From positions 186,001 through 250,000 of the forward strand of contig NZ_BBNB01000002.1 in assembly GCF_000759835.1 (NCBI RefSeq): a DNA stretch of 64,000 bases, read 5' to 3'. Position numbers and translations under genes: made by a program. The notes beneath the pieces are model-generated. The model made no database searches. It saw only the letters and a program-made list of their open reading frames with translations, and had not been told where the DNA came from. Position 1 is the first letter of the stretch; the number at the start of each line of letters is the position of its first letter. Shown here one piece after another: positions 47,303 to 58,175 of the stretch. The DNA comes from Citrobacter sedlakii NBRC 105722 (GTDB lineage: Bacteria > Pseudomonadota > Gammaproteobacteria > Enterobacterales > Enterobacteriaceae).

Positions 47303-48784
47303 ATGAATAAAGCATCATCTCAACCGCGGGCGATTTACTACGTCGTCGCGCTGCAAATCTGGGAATACTTCAGTTTTTACGGCATGCGCGCCCTGCTGAT
47401 CCTCTATCTCACCAATCAGCTTAAATACGACGATACCCACGCCTATGCGTTATTCAGCGCTTATTGTTCGCTGGTCTATGTCACGCCGATTCTTGGCGGT
47501 TATCTCGCTGATAAAGTGCTCGGTAACCGCATGGCGGTAATGCTTGGCGCTTTTCTGATGGCGGTCGGGCATCTGGTCCTCGGCGCCAGCGAAATTGCCC
47601 CCACCTTCCTTTATTTGTCGCTGGCAATCATTGTTTGCGGCTATGGCTTGTTCAAGTCGAACATCAGTTGTCTGCTGGGTGAGTTATACCAACCGGACGA
47701 TCCACGCCGTGACGGTGGGTTTTCGCTGCTATACGCGGCGGGCAATGTGGGTTCGATCGTCGCACCGATCGCCTGCGGGTATGTCCAGGAAGAATACAGT
47801 TGGGCGATGGGCTTCGCGCTGGCGGCCATCGGCATGATCGCCGGGTTGATCATCTTCCTTTGCGGCAATCGCCACTTCGCGCACACCAAAGGGGTGAACA
47901 AAACCGCGCTGTGCGCCCGGCCGTTTCTCCTGCCCAACTGGGGCTGGCTGCTGGTCCTGTTGGTTGCCGCGCCGCTGGTCATTACCGTTCTGTTCTGGCA
48001 GGACTGGTCGGTTTACGCGCTGATTGCCGCCACCGTCATCGGTCTGGCGGTGCTGAGTAAAATTTATCGTCAGGCAGAAAACCAGAAGCAGCGTAAAGAG
48101 CTGGGCCTGATCGTGACCCTCACCGTCTTTAGCCTGCTGTTCTGGGCCTTTGCCCAGCAGGGCGGCAGCTCCATCAGCCTGTATATCGATCGCTTCGTAA
48201 ACCGCGATATTTTCGGCTATTCGGTTCCTACCGCCATGTTCCAGTCGGTAAACGCCTTTGCCGTGATGCTCTGCGGCGTGGTGCTGGCCTGGCGGGTAAA
48301 AGAGAGTATGGGGGGTCGCCGCAGCGTACGCATCTGGGGCAAATTCGCTCTCGGCCTCGGTCTGATGAGCGCCGGATTCTGCATTCTGACCCTTAGCGCC
48401 CGTTGGTCCGCAGCCTATGGCCACTCTTCCATGCCGCTGATGATCCTCGGTCTGGCGGTGATGGGCTTTGCAGAGCTGTTTATCGACCCGGTGGCGATGT
48501 CGCAGATTACACGTATTGAAATCCCTGGGGTAACTGGCGTATTAACCGGCATTTATATGCTGCTTTCCGGCGCGATTGCCAACTATCTGGCGGGCGTCAT
48601 TGCCGACCAAACGTCCCAGAGCGCGTTTGACGCCAGCGGCGCGATCAACTATTCCATCAATGCTTATATCGATGTGTTCAGTGACATCACCTGGGGCGCG
48701 CTGGCCTGCGTCGGGCTGGTACTGTTGATCTGGCTGTATCAGTCGCTTAAATTCAGAAACCGCCCGCTGGCGATTGAGTCCTGA
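47303..48784 (+). CDS. dtpD: proton-dependent dipeptide permease DtpD
   Basis: POT/PTR-family transporter, 493 aa as in E. coli (formerly YbgH), with twelve to fourteen transmembrane helices. The ExxER-like region is present in its DtpD form [17 protein letters not shown], as is the PTR signature [14 protein letters not shown] and [17 protein letters not shown]. It imports di- and tripeptides. It lies beside the pxp/pcp genes, transcribed in the opposite direction. Confidence 0.96.
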   Translation: MNKASSQPRAIYYVVALQIWEYFSFYGMRALLILYLTNQLKYDDTHAYALFSAYCSLVYVTPILGGYLADKVLGNRMAVMLGAFLMAVGHLVLGASEIAPTFLYLSLAIIVCGYGLFKSNISCLLGELYQPDDPRRDGGFSLLYAAGNVGSIVAPIACGYVQEEYSWAMGFALAAIGMIAGLIIFLCGNRHFAHTKGVNKTALCARPFLLPNWGWLLVLLVAAPLVITVLFWQDWSVYALIAATVIGLAVLSKIYRQAENQKQRKELGLIVTLTVFSLLFWAFAQQGGSSISLYIDRFVNRDIFGYSVPTAMFQSVNAFAVMLCGVVLAWRVKESMGGRRSVRIWGKFALGLGLMSAGFCILTLSARWSAAYGHSSMPLMILGLAVMGFAELFIDPVAMSQITRIEIPGVTGVLTGIYMLLSGAIANYLAGVIADQTSQSAFDASGAINYSINAYIDVFSDITWGALACVGLVLLIWLYQSLKFRNRPLAIES

Positions 48785-48789
48785 GTTAA

Positions 48790-48976
48790 CGGACATGAGT
48801 GGCTGGGCGCCGTGACCCGATCGTCTTCGTTAAGGCCGGTTACCCGCAGCACCCAGCCACGCTCGCTTCCCTGTGCCTGCATGGTGTGGGCAATGCGTAG
48901 CGCCGCCTCCCGCTGACCTTCTTCATTTTCCCTGCTGACGTCCCTGCAATAAACCTTCCTGTAGCCCCTGGCTCCA
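48790..48976 (-). pseudogene. C-terminal remnant of an Rpn/transposase_31-type protein
   Basis: In the gap between dtpD and phrB, the minus strand encodes pieces of the usual C-terminal tail of Rpn (YhgA-like, transposase_31) nucleases: SQGLQEGLLQGRQQGK, then after a frameshift at the T run 48926-48929, EEGQREAALRIAHTMQAQG and VLRVTGLNEDD. The catalytic PD-(D/E)XK part is absent. This looks like a decayed remnant. The match is from memory of the glutamine/glycine linker and the RIAHxMLxxG...VTGL pattern. Confidence 0.5.
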
Positions 48977-49000
48977 GGCTACCGGGTGACATAAATGACC

Positions 49001-50422
49001 TTACGCGCCTTTTCTTGCCGCTTCATAGGCGGCAAGCGTCGCCACGCGGGCCTGTTTATGATCGACGATGGGCTGCGGGTAGTTAAGCGTGACGCCTGCT
49101 TTTTTTGCCCATTTCCACGGTTCGTGAATCGCGTTTCCAGGCACGTCGCGCAGTTCCGGGAGCCACTGACGAATAAACTTACCGTCGCGATCGAATTTTT
49201 CCCCCTGCGTTGTTGGGTTAAAAATACGAAAATAGGGTGCGGCGTCAGTACCTGTGGAGGCCGCCCACTGCCAGCCGCCGTTATTGGCGGCGAGATCGCC
49301 ATCAATAAGCTGCGACATGAAATAGCGCTCGCCCTTGCGCCAGTCGATCAGCAGGTCTTTCACCAGGAAACTGGCGGTAATCATTCGCAGACGGTTATGC
49401 ATCCAGCCGGTAGCATTAAGCTGGCGCATAGCCGCATCAACAATCGGAAAGCCGGTTTGCCCCGCCTGCCAGGCGCTGAAATGCGCCGCGTTATCCTGCC
49501 AGGCTACCTTTTCCGTCCAGCCGATAAATGGGCGGTATTTACACAGCGCAGGGTTCCAGGTCATCAGATGCCGATAAAACTCTCGCCAGATAAGCTCGTT
49601 CAGCCAGACGCTGCCCGGCCCGCCGTCCAGTGCGTCAGGCTGTTCGGCGAGCAGGCGGTGCAGACACTGGCGCGGCGATAACCCTCCCGTCGCCAGAGCG
49701 GCAGATAAACGGCTGGTGCCGTCGATAGCGGGAAAATCCCGCTGCTGTGCGTATTCACCCGCCCCCTGCTGGCAAAACTGGCGCAGTCGGGCTATCACCG
49801 TTTTTTCGTCCACCGGGAAAAGCGTGGTGTCTGCCTCCTGCTGCGGATAGGTAAACACGATTTTTTGACGCCGCTGCGCCAGGGGCGAATTTTCTCGCGC
49901 GGCTGGCGCCGCCACACATTCAGGCATGGCCTCTTTCAAGCGCTTAAGCCAGGCATTTTTAAACGGGGTAAAAACTTTATACATTTCCTGATTGCCGGTC
50001 ATCACCGATCCCGGCGGCAGAATCACGCTGTCGTCAAACCCTTCACATACCACCTCAGGCAGCGCTTTTTCTACCGCCGCATCCCGTTCACGTTCGTTGA
50101 CCTCATACTGATAGTTGTAAAAAAGATGGCTGACATCATGCTGCCTGCAGACCGCTTTTACCGTTTCGACGCTGGCGGTAAAGTCGTCCGCTTCGGCGGT
50201 GAGCAGCGGGATGCCCTTCTCCGCGAGGGAGGCCTGCAACCCTTCGAGTTGCGCACGGATCACCCCCGCCTGACGCGGCGACATAGTGTGATCTGCCCAT
50301 TGGCGGGGCGTGGAGATAAAGAGCGCCAGCACGTGCGCATTACGATGGCGACAGGCGGCGGCAAGCGCGAGATTGTCATGCAGACGGAGATCGCGGCGGA
50401 ACCAGACCAGATGGGTGGGCAT
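49001..50422 (-). CDS. phrB: deoxyribodipyrimidine photolyase
   Basis: 473-aa class I CPD photolyase that repairs UV pyrimidine dimers with light. An N-terminal antenna-binding domain (THLVWFRRDLRLHDNLALA) binds the folate cofactor. The C-terminal FAD domain holds EGTSRLSA-like DGTSRLSAALATGGLSPRQC, WMHNRLRMITASFLVKDLL and the electron-transfer tryptophans in NGGWQWAASTGTDAAPYFRIFNP. In E. coli ybgA precedes phrB; it is missing here. Confidence 0.97.
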   Translation of the reverse strand: MPTHLVWFRRDLRLHDNLALAAACRHRNAHVLALFISTPRQWADHTMSPRQAGVIRAQLEGLQASLAEKGIPLLTAEADDFTASVETVKAVCRQHDVSHLFYNYQYEVNERERDAAVEKALPEVVCEGFDDSVILPPGSVMTGNQEMYKVFTPFKNAWLKRLKEAMPECVAAPAARENSPLAQRRQKIVFTYPQQEADTTLFPVDEKTVIARLRQFCQQGAGEYAQQRDFPAIDGTSRLSAALATGGLSPRQCLHRLLAEQPDALDGGPGSVWLNELIWREFYRHLMTWNPALCKYRPFIGWTEKVAWQDNAAHFSAWQAGQTGFPIVDAAMRQLNATGWMHNRLRMITASFLVKDLLIDWRKGERYFMSQLIDGDLAANNGGWQWAASTGTDAAPYFRIFNPTTQGEKFDRDGKFIRQWLPELRDVPGNAIHEPWKWAKKAGVTLNYPQPIVDHKQARVATLAAYEAARKGA

Positions 50423-50516
50423 AGAACTCCTGTTAAAATAACGCGGTACGTTTCACGATAATGATTTTTATGTCCTTACAGCCGGGTCCTTCAGGCGCTA
50501 AGTGTAGACGCAGACA

Positions 50517-50553
50517 TAAAAAAACCGCCACATGACTGTTGACGGTTTTTTTG
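50517..50553. terminator. bidirectional terminator below ybfA
   Basis: AAAAAAACCG ... CGGTTTTTTT arms around a CCACATGACTGTTGA loop lie directly after ybfA (minus strand), with a T run on both strands. Confidence 0.65.
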
Positions 50554-50564
50554 TCGGTCAATGA

Positions 50565-50771
50565 TCAGTAAAAATCGCAGGTCGCTTTTTCTGCCTGGTC
50601 CATCCACACCGGCTTGTCGCTGGTTTTCGACCAGACGCGGTGCAGGTAGCTGTAAAAACGGGCGCGATCTTTCCAGAACAGCATGACCGGCAGCGCCAGG
50701 ACTCCCGCCAACACGGCGAAAGTACGGCGTAAGAACACAACATGCGCGGGATAATCTTTATAGAGTCCCAT
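50565..50771 (-). CDS. ybfA: small membrane protein YbfA
   Basis: 68-aa protein equal in length to E. coli YbfA, ending in a strongly conserved [20 protein letters not shown] region. One hydrophobic segment ([21 protein letters not shown]) suggests a single-span inner-membrane protein. The longer frame to 50870 is not used: only the ATG at 50771 has a ribosome site (GGGGAG) and the E. coli-like N-terminus. Function unknown; the gene lies divergently beside kdpF in E. coli as well. Confidence 0.9.
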   Translation of the reverse strand: MGLYKDYPAHVVFLRRTFAVLAGVLALPVMLFWKDRARFYSYLHRVWSKTSDKPVWMDQAEKATCDFY

Positions 50772-51079
50772 ACTTTCTCCCCTTTTATATCTTCGGTGAA
50801 TTGCACCGTGAAAATGAATTTGGTTATCTGATGAAAATTGTACCGCCTTGCCTGTAATTTTACTACTCATCCGACCACTTATTTTTAGCGGTTTAGGCTT
50901 TATTTACCTTCATTACGTAATTAAGTTACATAAAAGTTAAATTAATACTAATCATTAGTTAAATAATGGTCTCTGCCATTTTTATACTTTTTTTACACCT
51001 TACCCGCCAATTTTTGCGAAATCTTTGCAGGCAGATATTTACCCTTTGATTATCACCATTATGCCACTGGAGGTGCACT
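50772..51079 (+). promoter_or_regulatory. kdp promoter region with KdpE site
   Basis: 308-bp divergent ybfA/kdpF spacer. TTTATA (50981-50986), five bases, TTTACA (50992-50997) matches the known KdpE operator form TTTATA-N5-TTTACA exactly. The kdpF promoter should follow between about 51010 and 51045. GGAGGTG at 51069-51075 is the kdpF ribosome site. Confidence 0.8.
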
Positions 51080-51169
51080 GTGAGTGCAGGCGTGATAATC
51101 GGTATCGTACTGATTTTCTTATTATTAGGTTATCTGGTATATGCGTTAATCAACGCGGAGGCATTCTGA
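51080..51169 (+). CDS. kdpF: KdpF, small subunit of the K+-ATPase
   Basis: 29-aa hydrophobic peptide with one transmembrane helix that stabilises the Kdp complex. It starts with GTG behind GGAGG and reads [20 protein letters not shown] before a short polar end. Its TGA overlaps the kdpA ATG (ATGA-type overlap). Confidence 0.93.
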   Translation: MSAGVIIGIVLIFLLLGYLVYALINAEAF

Positions 51170-52848
51170 TGGCTGCGCAGGGATTTCTACTTATTGCCAC
51201 GTTCTTAGCGATGCTGTTCTTACTTGCCAGACCCCTGGGAGTCGGACTGGCGCGTTTGATTAACGATACGCCGCTTCCGGGCACAGCAGGCATTGAGCGT
51301 CTGCTCTGGCGGGCGCTGGGGATTTCCCAACGGGAAATGAACGCCCGGCAGTATGTGCTGGCTATTCTCGCGCTGAATGTGTTGGGGCTGGCGGCGCTGT
51401 TCGTCATGCTGATGTGTCAACAGCGCCTGCCGTTAAATCCGCAGCAGTTGCCGGGCCTGTCATGGCATCTGGCGCTCAATACGGCAGTAAGTTTTGTCAC
51501 CAATACCAACTGGCAGGCTTACGGTGGAGAAACGACCCTTAGCTATTTCAGCCAGATGGTCGGCCTGACAGTGCAAAACTTCTTGTCAGCGGCCACCGGG
51601 ATTGCCGTCGTGTTCGCGCTGATACGCGGGTTTGTCCGTCAGAGCGCCAGCACCCTGGGTAATGCCTGGGTCGATCTGGTACGTATTACCGTGTGGATCC
51701 TGTTCCCCCTCGCGTTACTCATCGCGCTGTTTTTTATTCAGCAAGGGGCGCTGCAAAACCTGCTGCCGTATCAGCCGTTCACCACCCTCGAAGGGGTGCA
51801 ACAGTCCCTGCCAATGGGACCCGTCGCCTCTCAGGAAGCGATAAAAATGCTGGGTACCAACGGCGGCGGCTTCTTTAACGCTAACTCGGCGCATCCGTTT
51901 GAAAACCCGACCGCGCTGACCAATCTGGTGCAGATGCTGGCGATCTTTTTGATTCCTGCGGCCCTGTGCTTTGCGTTTGGCGACGCGGCAGGCGATCGCC
52001 GCCAGGGGCGAATGCTGCTGTGGGCAATGTCGCTGATTTTTATCGTCTGCGTGGCGGTAGTGATGTGGGCGGAGGTGCAGGGTAACCCGCATCTGCTGCA
52101 ATACGGCGCCGACAGCAGCCTGAATATGGAGGGGAAAGAGAGCCGCTTTGGCATTCTGGTCAGCAGTCTGTTTGCCGTGGTCACCACCGCCGCGTCCTGC
52201 GGAGCGGTCATTGCCATGCATGACTCCTTTACTGCGCTGGGCGGGATGGTGCCCATGTGGTTGATGCAGATCGGTGAAGTGGTGTTCGGCGGCGTCGGCT
52301 CAGGCCTCTACGGTATGCTGCTGTTCGTGATGCTGGCGGTATTCATTGCCGGCCTGATGATTGGCCGCACGCCGGAGTATCTCGGTAAAAAGATCGACGT
52401 GCGCGAAATGAAAATGACCGCGCTGGCGATTCTCGTTACCCCCGCGCTGGTCCTGCTCGGCAGCGCGCTGGCGATGATGACCGAGGCGGGACGCAGCGGC
52501 ATGCTTAACCCCGGCCCTCACGGCTTTAGCGAAGTGTTGTATGCGGTCTCCTCGGCAGCCAATAACAACGGCAGCGCCTTTGCCGGTCTGAGCGCGAACT
52601 CACCGTTCTGGAACTGTCTGCTGGCCTTCTGCATGTTTGTCGGTCGCTTCGGGGTGATTATTCCGGTCCTGGCGATTGCCGGTTCGCTGGCGGTGAAACA
52701 GCGCCAGCCTGCCAGCCCGGGTACGCTGGCGACCCACGACACGCTGTTTGTCGGGCTGCTGATTGGCACCGTACTGTTAGTCGGCGCGCTGACCTTTATT
52801 CCTGCACTGGCGCTTGGCCCAGTGACTGAACACCTTTCCTTACGCTGA
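51169..52848 (+). CDS. kdpA: K+-transporting ATPase subunit A
   Basis: 559-aa channel-like subunit of the high-affinity KdpFABC potassium pump. Four selectivity-filter loops are visible: [39 protein letters not shown] and [11 protein letters not shown]. An upstream in-frame extension to 51025 spans kdpF and is not real; the ATG at 51169 gives [13 protein letters not shown] as in E. coli. Confidence 0.97.
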   Translation: MAAQGFLLIATFLAMLFLLARPLGVGLARLINDTPLPGTAGIERLLWRALGISQREMNARQYVLAILALNVLGLAALFVMLMCQQRLPLNPQQLPGLSWHLALNTAVSFVTNTNWQAYGGETTLSYFSQMVGLTVQNFLSAATGIAVVFALIRGFVRQSASTLGNAWVDLVRITVWILFPLALLIALFFIQQGALQNLLPYQPFTTLEGVQQSLPMGPVASQEAIKMLGTNGGGFFNANSAHPFENPTALTNLVQMLAIFLIPAALCFAFGDAAGDRRQGRMLLWAMSLIFIVCVAVVMWAEVQGNPHLLQYGADSSLNMEGKESRFGILVSSLFAVVTTAASCGAVIAMHDSFTALGGMVPMWLMQIGEVVFGGVGSGLYGMLLFVMLAVFIAGLMIGRTPEYLGKKIDVREMKMTALAILVTPALVLLGSALAMMTEAGRSGMLNPGPHGFSEVLYAVSSAANNNGSAFAGLSANSPFWNCLLAFCMFVGRFGVIIPVLAIAGSLAVKQRQPASPGTLATHDTLFVGLLIGTVLLVGALTFIPALALGPVTEHLSLR

Positions 52849-52859
52849 GCACGGAGCAC

Positions 52860-54914
52860 ATGACTATGAGTCGCAAACAACAGGCGCTTTTCGAACCGTC
52901 ATTGGTCGCTCAGGCGCTGATGGACGCCGTGAAAAAATTAAGCCCCCATACCCAGTGGCGCAATCCGGTGATGTTTATCGTCTGGATCGGCAGCCTGCTG
53001 ACTACCCTGATAGCCATCGCGATGGCTGGCGGGCAGATGCCTGGCAGCGCGCGGTTTACCGGCGCGATCGCCCTGTGGTTATGGATCACCGTGCTGTTCG
53101 CTAATTTTGCCGAAGCGCTGGCGGAAGGACGCAGTAAAGCCCAAGCCAACAGCCTGAAAGGGGTGAAAAAAACCGCCTTCGCCCGCAAACTGCGCGAGCC
53201 GAAATACGGCGCGCAAAGCGATCGTGTGGCGGCGGACCAACTGCGTAAAGGCGATATCGTCCTCGTGGAAGCCGGCGATATCATTCCCTGCGATGGCGAA
53301 GTCATTGAAGGCGGCGCGTCGGTGGATGAGAGCGCCATTACCGGCGAGTCTGCGCCGGTGATTCGTGAATCCGGCGGCGACTTCGCCTCGGTCACCGGCG
53401 GGACGCGTATCCTCTCCGACTGGCTGGTAATCGAATGCAGCGTCAATCCAGGCGAAACCTTCCTCGACCGGATGATCGCCATGGTCGAAGGCGCGCAGCG
53501 TCGTAAGACGCCAAACGAAATCGCCCTGACCATCCTGCTGATTGCCCTTACCCTCGTCTTTTTGCTGGCAACGGCAACGCTGTGGCCGTTTTCCGCCTGG
53601 GGCGGCCATCCGGTGAGCGTGACCGTACTGGTGGCGCTGCTGGTGTGCCTGATCCCGACCACCATCGGCGGATTGCTCTCCGCGATCGGCGTGGCCGGCA
53701 TGAGCCGGATGCTCGGCGCGAACGTTATCGCCACCAGCGGACGTGCAGTGGAAGCAGCGGGCGATGTGGATGTCTTGTTGCTGGATAAAACCGGCACCAT
53801 CACCCTCGGCAACCGTCAGGCGTCACAGTTTCTGCCAGCCAGCGGCGTGGATGAACGCACGCTGGCGGACGCGGCGCAGCTTTCTTCGTTAGCGGACGAA
53901 ACGCCGGAAGGCCGCAGTATCGTTATCCTCGCCAAGCAGCGTTTTAATCTGCGCGAGCGCGACGTGCAGTCGCTGCATGCCACTTTCGTCCCGTTCACTG
54001 CCCAGAGCAGGATGAGCGGTATTAACATCGATAACCGGATGATCCGTAAAGGATCGGTGGATGCGATTCGCCGCCACGTCGAGGCTAACGGCGGGCAGTT
54101 CCCGCCTGATGTCGAGCAAAAAGTGGACAGCGTCGCCCGCCTGGGCGCCACGCCGCTGGTGGTCGTGGAAGGCGCACGCGTACTGGGGGTTATCGCGCTT
54201 AAAGATATTGTCAAAGGCGGCATAAAAGAACGTTTCGCCCAACTGCGCAAAATGGGCATTAAAACGGTGATGATCACCGGCGACAACCGTCTGACCGCCG
54301 CCGCCATCGCCGCCGAGGCGGGGGTGGATGACTTCCTCGCCGAAGCCACGCCGGAAGCCAAGCTGGCGCTGATTCGCCAGTATCAGGCGGAAGGACGCCT
54401 GGTGGCGATGACCGGGGACGGCACCAACGACGCGCCAGCGCTGGCTCAGGCTGACGTCGCGGTGGCGATGAACTCCGGCACCCAGGCGGCGAAAGAAGCG
54501 GGTAATATGGTCGATCTCGATTCTAACCCCACCAAGCTGATTGAAGTGGTGCATATCGGCAAACAGATGCTGATGACACGCGGCTCCCTGACAACTTTCA
54601 GTATCGCTAACGACGTGGCGAAATACTTCGCGATTATTCCGGCTGCCTTTGCCGCAACGTACCCGCAGCTTAATGCACTGAATATTATGCGTTTGCATTC
54701 GCCGGATTCCGCGATTCTCAGCGCGGTCATTTTTAATGCGTTGATCATTGTCTTTTTGATCCCCCTGGCGCTGAGAGGCGTGCGCTACAAACCGCTCTCC
54801 GCCTCTGCGATGCTGCGCCGCAACCTGTGGATTTACGGCCTCGGCGGTCTGCTGGTGCCGTTTATCGGAATCAAAATCATTGATGTTCTGCTGACCCTGC
54901 TGGGTCTGGTGTGA
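52860..54914 (+). CDS. kdpB: K+-transporting ATPase ATP-binding subunit B
   Basis: P-type ATPase subunit (684 aa, or 682 if the second ATG at 52866 is used as in E. coli). The phosphorylated Asp is in [13 protein letters not shown], the actuator motif is ITGESAPV, and the hinge is [21 protein letters not shown] lies 4 nt before the first ATG and 10 before the second, so both are possible. Confidence 0.97.
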   Translation: MTMSRKQQALFEPSLVAQALMDAVKKLSPHTQWRNPVMFIVWIGSLLTTLIAIAMAGGQMPGSARFTGAIALWLWITVLFANFAEALAEGRSKAQANSLKGVKKTAFARKLREPKYGAQSDRVAADQLRKGDIVLVEAGDIIPCDGEVIEGGASVDESAITGESAPVIRESGGDFASVTGGTRILSDWLVIECSVNPGETFLDRMIAMVEGAQRRKTPNEIALTILLIALTLVFLLATATLWPFSAWGGHPVSVTVLVALLVCLIPTTIGGLLSAIGVAGMSRMLGANVIATSGRAVEAAGDVDVLLLDKTGTITLGNRQASQFLPASGVDERTLADAAQLSSLADETPEGRSIVILAKQRFNLRERDVQSLHATFVPFTAQSRMSGINIDNRMIRKGSVDAIRRHVEANGGQFPPDVEQKVDSVARLGATPLVVVEGARVLGVIALKDIVKGGIKERFAQLRKMGIKTVMITGDNRLTAAAIAAEAGVDDFLAEATPEAKLALIRQYQAEGRLVAMTGDGTNDAPALAQADVAVAMNSGTQAAKEAGNMVDLDSNPTKLIEVVHIGKQMLMTRGSLTTFSIANDVAKYFAIIPAAFAATYPQLNALNIMRLHSPDSAILSAVIFNALIIVFLIPLALRGVRYKPLSASAMLRRNLWIYGLGGLLVPFIGIKIIDVLLTLLGLV

Positions 54915-54921
54915 GGGATAT

Positions 54922-55488
54922 ATGAATCAACTACGTCCATTCTTGTCGACACTGATTTTTCTGATGCTGTTGACCGGCGGGGTTTACCCGCTGCTGACCA
55001 CCACACTGGGACAGTGGTGGTTTGCGCCGCAGGCCAATGGCTCGCTGATTATTGACAATAACATCGTGCGCGGCTCCAGGCTTATCGGGCAAAACTTTAC
55101 GGCGGAAGGATATTTCCACGGTCGCCCTTCCGCTACCGCCGACATGCCTTATAATCCGATGGCGTCTGGCGGCAGCAACCTTGCCGTCAGCAACCCTGAG
55201 CTGGATCAGCAGATCCAGCAACGGATAGCCGCCCTGCGCGCCGCCAACCCGCAGGCCAGCGCTACGGTGCCGGTTGAACTGGTCACGGCGTCCGCCAGCG
55301 GTCTGGATAACAACCTGAGTCCGGCCGCCGTCGCCTGGCAGATCCCGCGCGTCGCCAACGCGCGCAATTTACGCGTTGAAACGGTGAGGCAACTGGTCGC
55401 AAACTATACCCAAACGCCGCCGATTGGCTACCTCGGCCAGCCAGTGGTCAATCTCGTGGAACTGAATTTAGCGCTGGATAAGCTCTGA
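54922..55488 (+). CDS. kdpC: K+-transporting ATPase subunit C
   Basis: 188-aa subunit with one N-terminal membrane helix ([19 protein letters not shown]) and a periplasmic domain with the family motif [16 protein letters not shown] and [21 protein letters not shown]. It assembles the pump. Its stop overlaps the kdpD ATG. Confidence 0.96.
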   Translation: MNQLRPFLSTLIFLMLLTGGVYPLLTTTLGQWWFAPQANGSLIIDNNIVRGSRLIGQNFTAEGYFHGRPSATADMPYNPMASGGSNLAVSNPELDQQIQQRIAALRAANPQASATVPVELVTASASGLDNNLSPAAVAWQIPRVANARNLRVETVRQLVANYTQTPPIGYLGQPVVNLVELNLALDKL

Positions 55489-58175
55489 TGGTTAATGAAG
55501 AACCGCTCCGCCCGGATCCCGATCGTCTGCTGGAGCAGACGGCGGCGCCGCACCGGGGAAAACTGAAAATTTTCTTCGGCGCCTGCGCGGGCGTCGGGAA
55601 AACCTGGGCAATGCTGGCCGAAGCGCAACGTTTGCGCGCCCAGGGGCTGGATGTTCTGATTGGGGTGGTGGAAACCCACGGACGCAAAGAGACCGCCGCC
55701 CTGCTGGAGGGGCTGGCGATTCTACCGCTGAAACGCCAGGCGCATCGCGGGCGTCACATCAGCGAGTTCGATCTCGACGCCGCCCTCGCCCGCCGTCCGG
55801 CGCTAATACTGATGGACGAACTGGCGCACAGCAACGCGCCTGGCTCACGTCATCCGCGACGCTGGCAGGACATTGAAGAACTGCTTGAAGCCGGTATCGA
55901 TGTGTTCACCACCGTGAATGTCCAGCACCTGGAAAGTCTCAATGATGTCGTCAGCGGCGTCACCGGTATCCAGGTGCGCGAAACCGTTCCGGATCCTTTC
56001 TTTGACGCCGCCGACGAAGTGGTGCTGGTCGACCTGCCACCTGACGATCTTCGCCAGCGCCTGAAGGAAGGCAAAGTGTATATCGCCGGTCAGGCCGAAC
56101 GCGCCATTGAACATTTCTTTCGCAAAGGCAATCTCATCGCCCTGCGCGAACTGGCCCTGCGGCGCACCGCCGACCGGGTGGACGATCAAATGCGCGCCTG
56201 GCGGGGACGCCCCGGCGAGGAAAAAGTCTGGCACACACGCGACGCCATTCTGCTGTGCATTGGACACAATACCGGCAGCGAAAAGCTGGTGCGCACCGCC
56301 GCGCGTCTGGCGTCCCGGCTGGGCAGCGTCTGGCATGCGGTGTACGTCGAGACGCCCGCCCTGCACCGTTTACCGGAAAAGCAGCGGCGGGACATTCTCA
56401 GCGCCCTGAGGCTGGCGCAGGAGTTGGGGGCGGAAACGGCCACCCTTTCCGATCCCCGTGAAGAGAAAGCGGTGGTTCGCTATGCCCGCGAGCATAACCT
56501 GGGCAAAATCGTGCTGGGACGCCCCCCGGGACGGCGCTGGTGGCACAAAGCGTCTTTCGCGGACCGGCTGGCGAAACGCGCGCCGGAACTGGACGTTATG
56601 ATTGTCGCGCTGGACGAGTCGCCGCTACGCCCACTCTCCGCCCTGCCGGATACCCGCAGTTTTAAGGACAAATGGCGGGTGCAAATTCAGGGCTGTCTGG
56701 TCGCCGTCGCCCTTTGCGCGCTGACGACATTCATTGCCAGCCAGTGGCTGGCGGCCTTCGACGCCGCCAACCTGGTGATGCTGTATCTGCTGGGCGTGGT
56801 GGTGATCTCTCTTTTTTATGGCCGCTGGCCGTCGGTATTTTCTACCGTGATCAGCGTGGTCAGCTTTGACCTGTTCTTTATTGCCCCGCGCGGCACGCTC
56901 GCGGTATCCGACGTTCAGTATCTGTTGACCTTCGGGGTGATGCTCACGGTGGGTCTGGTGGTGGGGAATCTCACCGCTGGGGTGCGCTACCAGGCGCGCG
57001 TGGCGCGTTATCGGGAACAACGCACCCGTCATCTGTATGAAATGTCGAAAGCGCTGGCGATGGATCGCAGCGAGAAAGATATTGCCGTCACCAGCGAGCA
57101 ATTTATCGCTTCCACGTTTCACGCCCGCAGCCAGATTCTGTTACCGGATGCGCAAGGCAGTCTGACGCCGCTGACCCACGCCAGGGGCATGACGCCCTGG
57201 GACGATGCGATCGCCCGCTGGAGCTTTGACAAGGGCCAACCGGCTGGCGCGGGCACCGATACCCTTCCCGGCGTGCCGTACCAGATCCTGCCATTGCGCA
57301 GCGCGGACAAAACGTACGGGCTGGCGATCGTCGAGCCGGGAAACCTGCGACAACTGATGATCCCTGAACAACAGCGCCTGCTGGAAACCTTTACGCTACT
57401 GGTGGCGAACGCCCTCGAGCGCCTGACGCTCACTGCCAGTGAAGAACAGGCGCGTCTGGCCAGCGAGCGGGAAAGCCTGCGTAACGCCCTGCTCGCTGCG
57501 CTCTCTCACGATCTGCGCACTCCGCTGACGGTGCTGTTTGGCCAGGCGGAAATTCTCACCCTCGATCTGGCCAGCGAAGGCTCCGCGCACGCGAAGCAGG
57601 CCAGTGAAATTCGCCAGCATGTGCTGAATACTACCCGGTTGGTGAATAATCTGCTGGATATGGCGCGCATTCAGTCAGGCGGCTTTAACCTGAAAAAAGA
57701 GTGGCTGACGCTGGAAGAAGTGGTGGGCAGCGCGCTGAAAATGCTGGAGCCGGGGTTACTTCACCCGATCAATCTCTCCCTGCCAGCCCCGCTGACGTTG
57801 ATCCATGTTGATGGCCCGCTGTTTGAACGGGTCCTGATCAATCTGCTGGAAAACGCCATTAAGTATGCCGGGCCGCAAGCGGAGATCGGCATTGACGCCC
57901 ATGTCGAAGGCGACCAACTGCTGCTTGATGTGTGGGACAACGGACCGGGGATCCCCGAGGAACAGCAGCAGCCGATCTTCGACAAATTCGCCAGAGGTAA
58001 TAAAGAGACCGCGGTACCCGGCGTCGGGCTGGGACTGGCGATCTGTCGGGCGATTGTTGAAGTGCACGGCGGCGCCATTGCCGTCTATAATCGCCCCCAG
58101 GGCGGCGCCTGTTTTCGTGTTACACTGAAGCAAGAAGCGCCACCAGAACTTGATGATTTTCATGAGGATATGTGA
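55488..58175 (+). CDS. kdpD: potassium/turgor sensor kinase KdpD
   Basis: 895-aa membrane histidine kinase. The N-terminal KdpD domain has the ATP motif ACAGVGKTWAML; a universal stress protein-like domain follows (about 250-370), then four membrane helices (about 400-500), a GAF-like region, and the kinase core with phospho-His in ALSHDLRTPLTVLFG and N/G boxes LLENAIKYAG and WDNGPGIPE. It activates KdpE under potassium limitation. The end overlaps kdpE by 4 bases. Confidence 0.97.
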   Translation: MVNEEPLRPDPDRLLEQTAAPHRGKLKIFFGACAGVGKTWAMLAEAQRLRAQGLDVLIGVVETHGRKETAALLEGLAILPLKRQAHRGRHISEFDLDAALARRPALILMDELAHSNAPGSRHPRRWQDIEELLEAGIDVFTTVNVQHLESLNDVVSGVTGIQVRETVPDPFFDAADEVVLVDLPPDDLRQRLKEGKVYIAGQAERAIEHFFRKGNLIALRELALRRTADRVDDQMRAWRGRPGEEKVWHTRDAILLCIGHNTGSEKLVRTAARLASRLGSVWHAVYVETPALHRLPEKQRRDILSALRLAQELGAETATLSDPREEKAVVRYAREHNLGKIVLGRPPGRRWWHKASFADRLAKRAPELDVMIVALDESPLRPLSALPDTRSFKDKWRVQIQGCLVAVALCALTTFIASQWLAAFDAANLVMLYLLGVVVISLFYGRWPSVFSTVISVVSFDLFFIAPRGTLAVSDVQYLLTFGVMLTVGLVVGNLTAGVRYQARVARYREQRTRHLYEMSKALAMDRSEKDIAVTSEQFIASTFHARSQILLPDAQGSLTPLTHARGMTPWDDAIARWSFDKGQPAGAGTDTLPGVPYQILPLRSADKTYGLAIVEPGNLRQLMIPEQQRLLETFTLLVANALERLTLTASEEQARLASERESLRNALLAALSHDLRTPLTVLFGQAEILTLDLASEGSAHAKQASEIRQHVLNTTRLVNNLLDMARIQSGGFNLKKEWLTLEEVVGSALKMLEPGLLHPINLSLPAPLTLIHVDGPLFERVLINLLENAIKYAGPQAEIGIDAHVEGDQLLLDVWDNGPGIPEEQQQPIFDKFARGNKETAVPGVGLGLAICRAIVEVHGGAIAVYNRPQGGACFRVTLKQEAPPELDDFHEDM

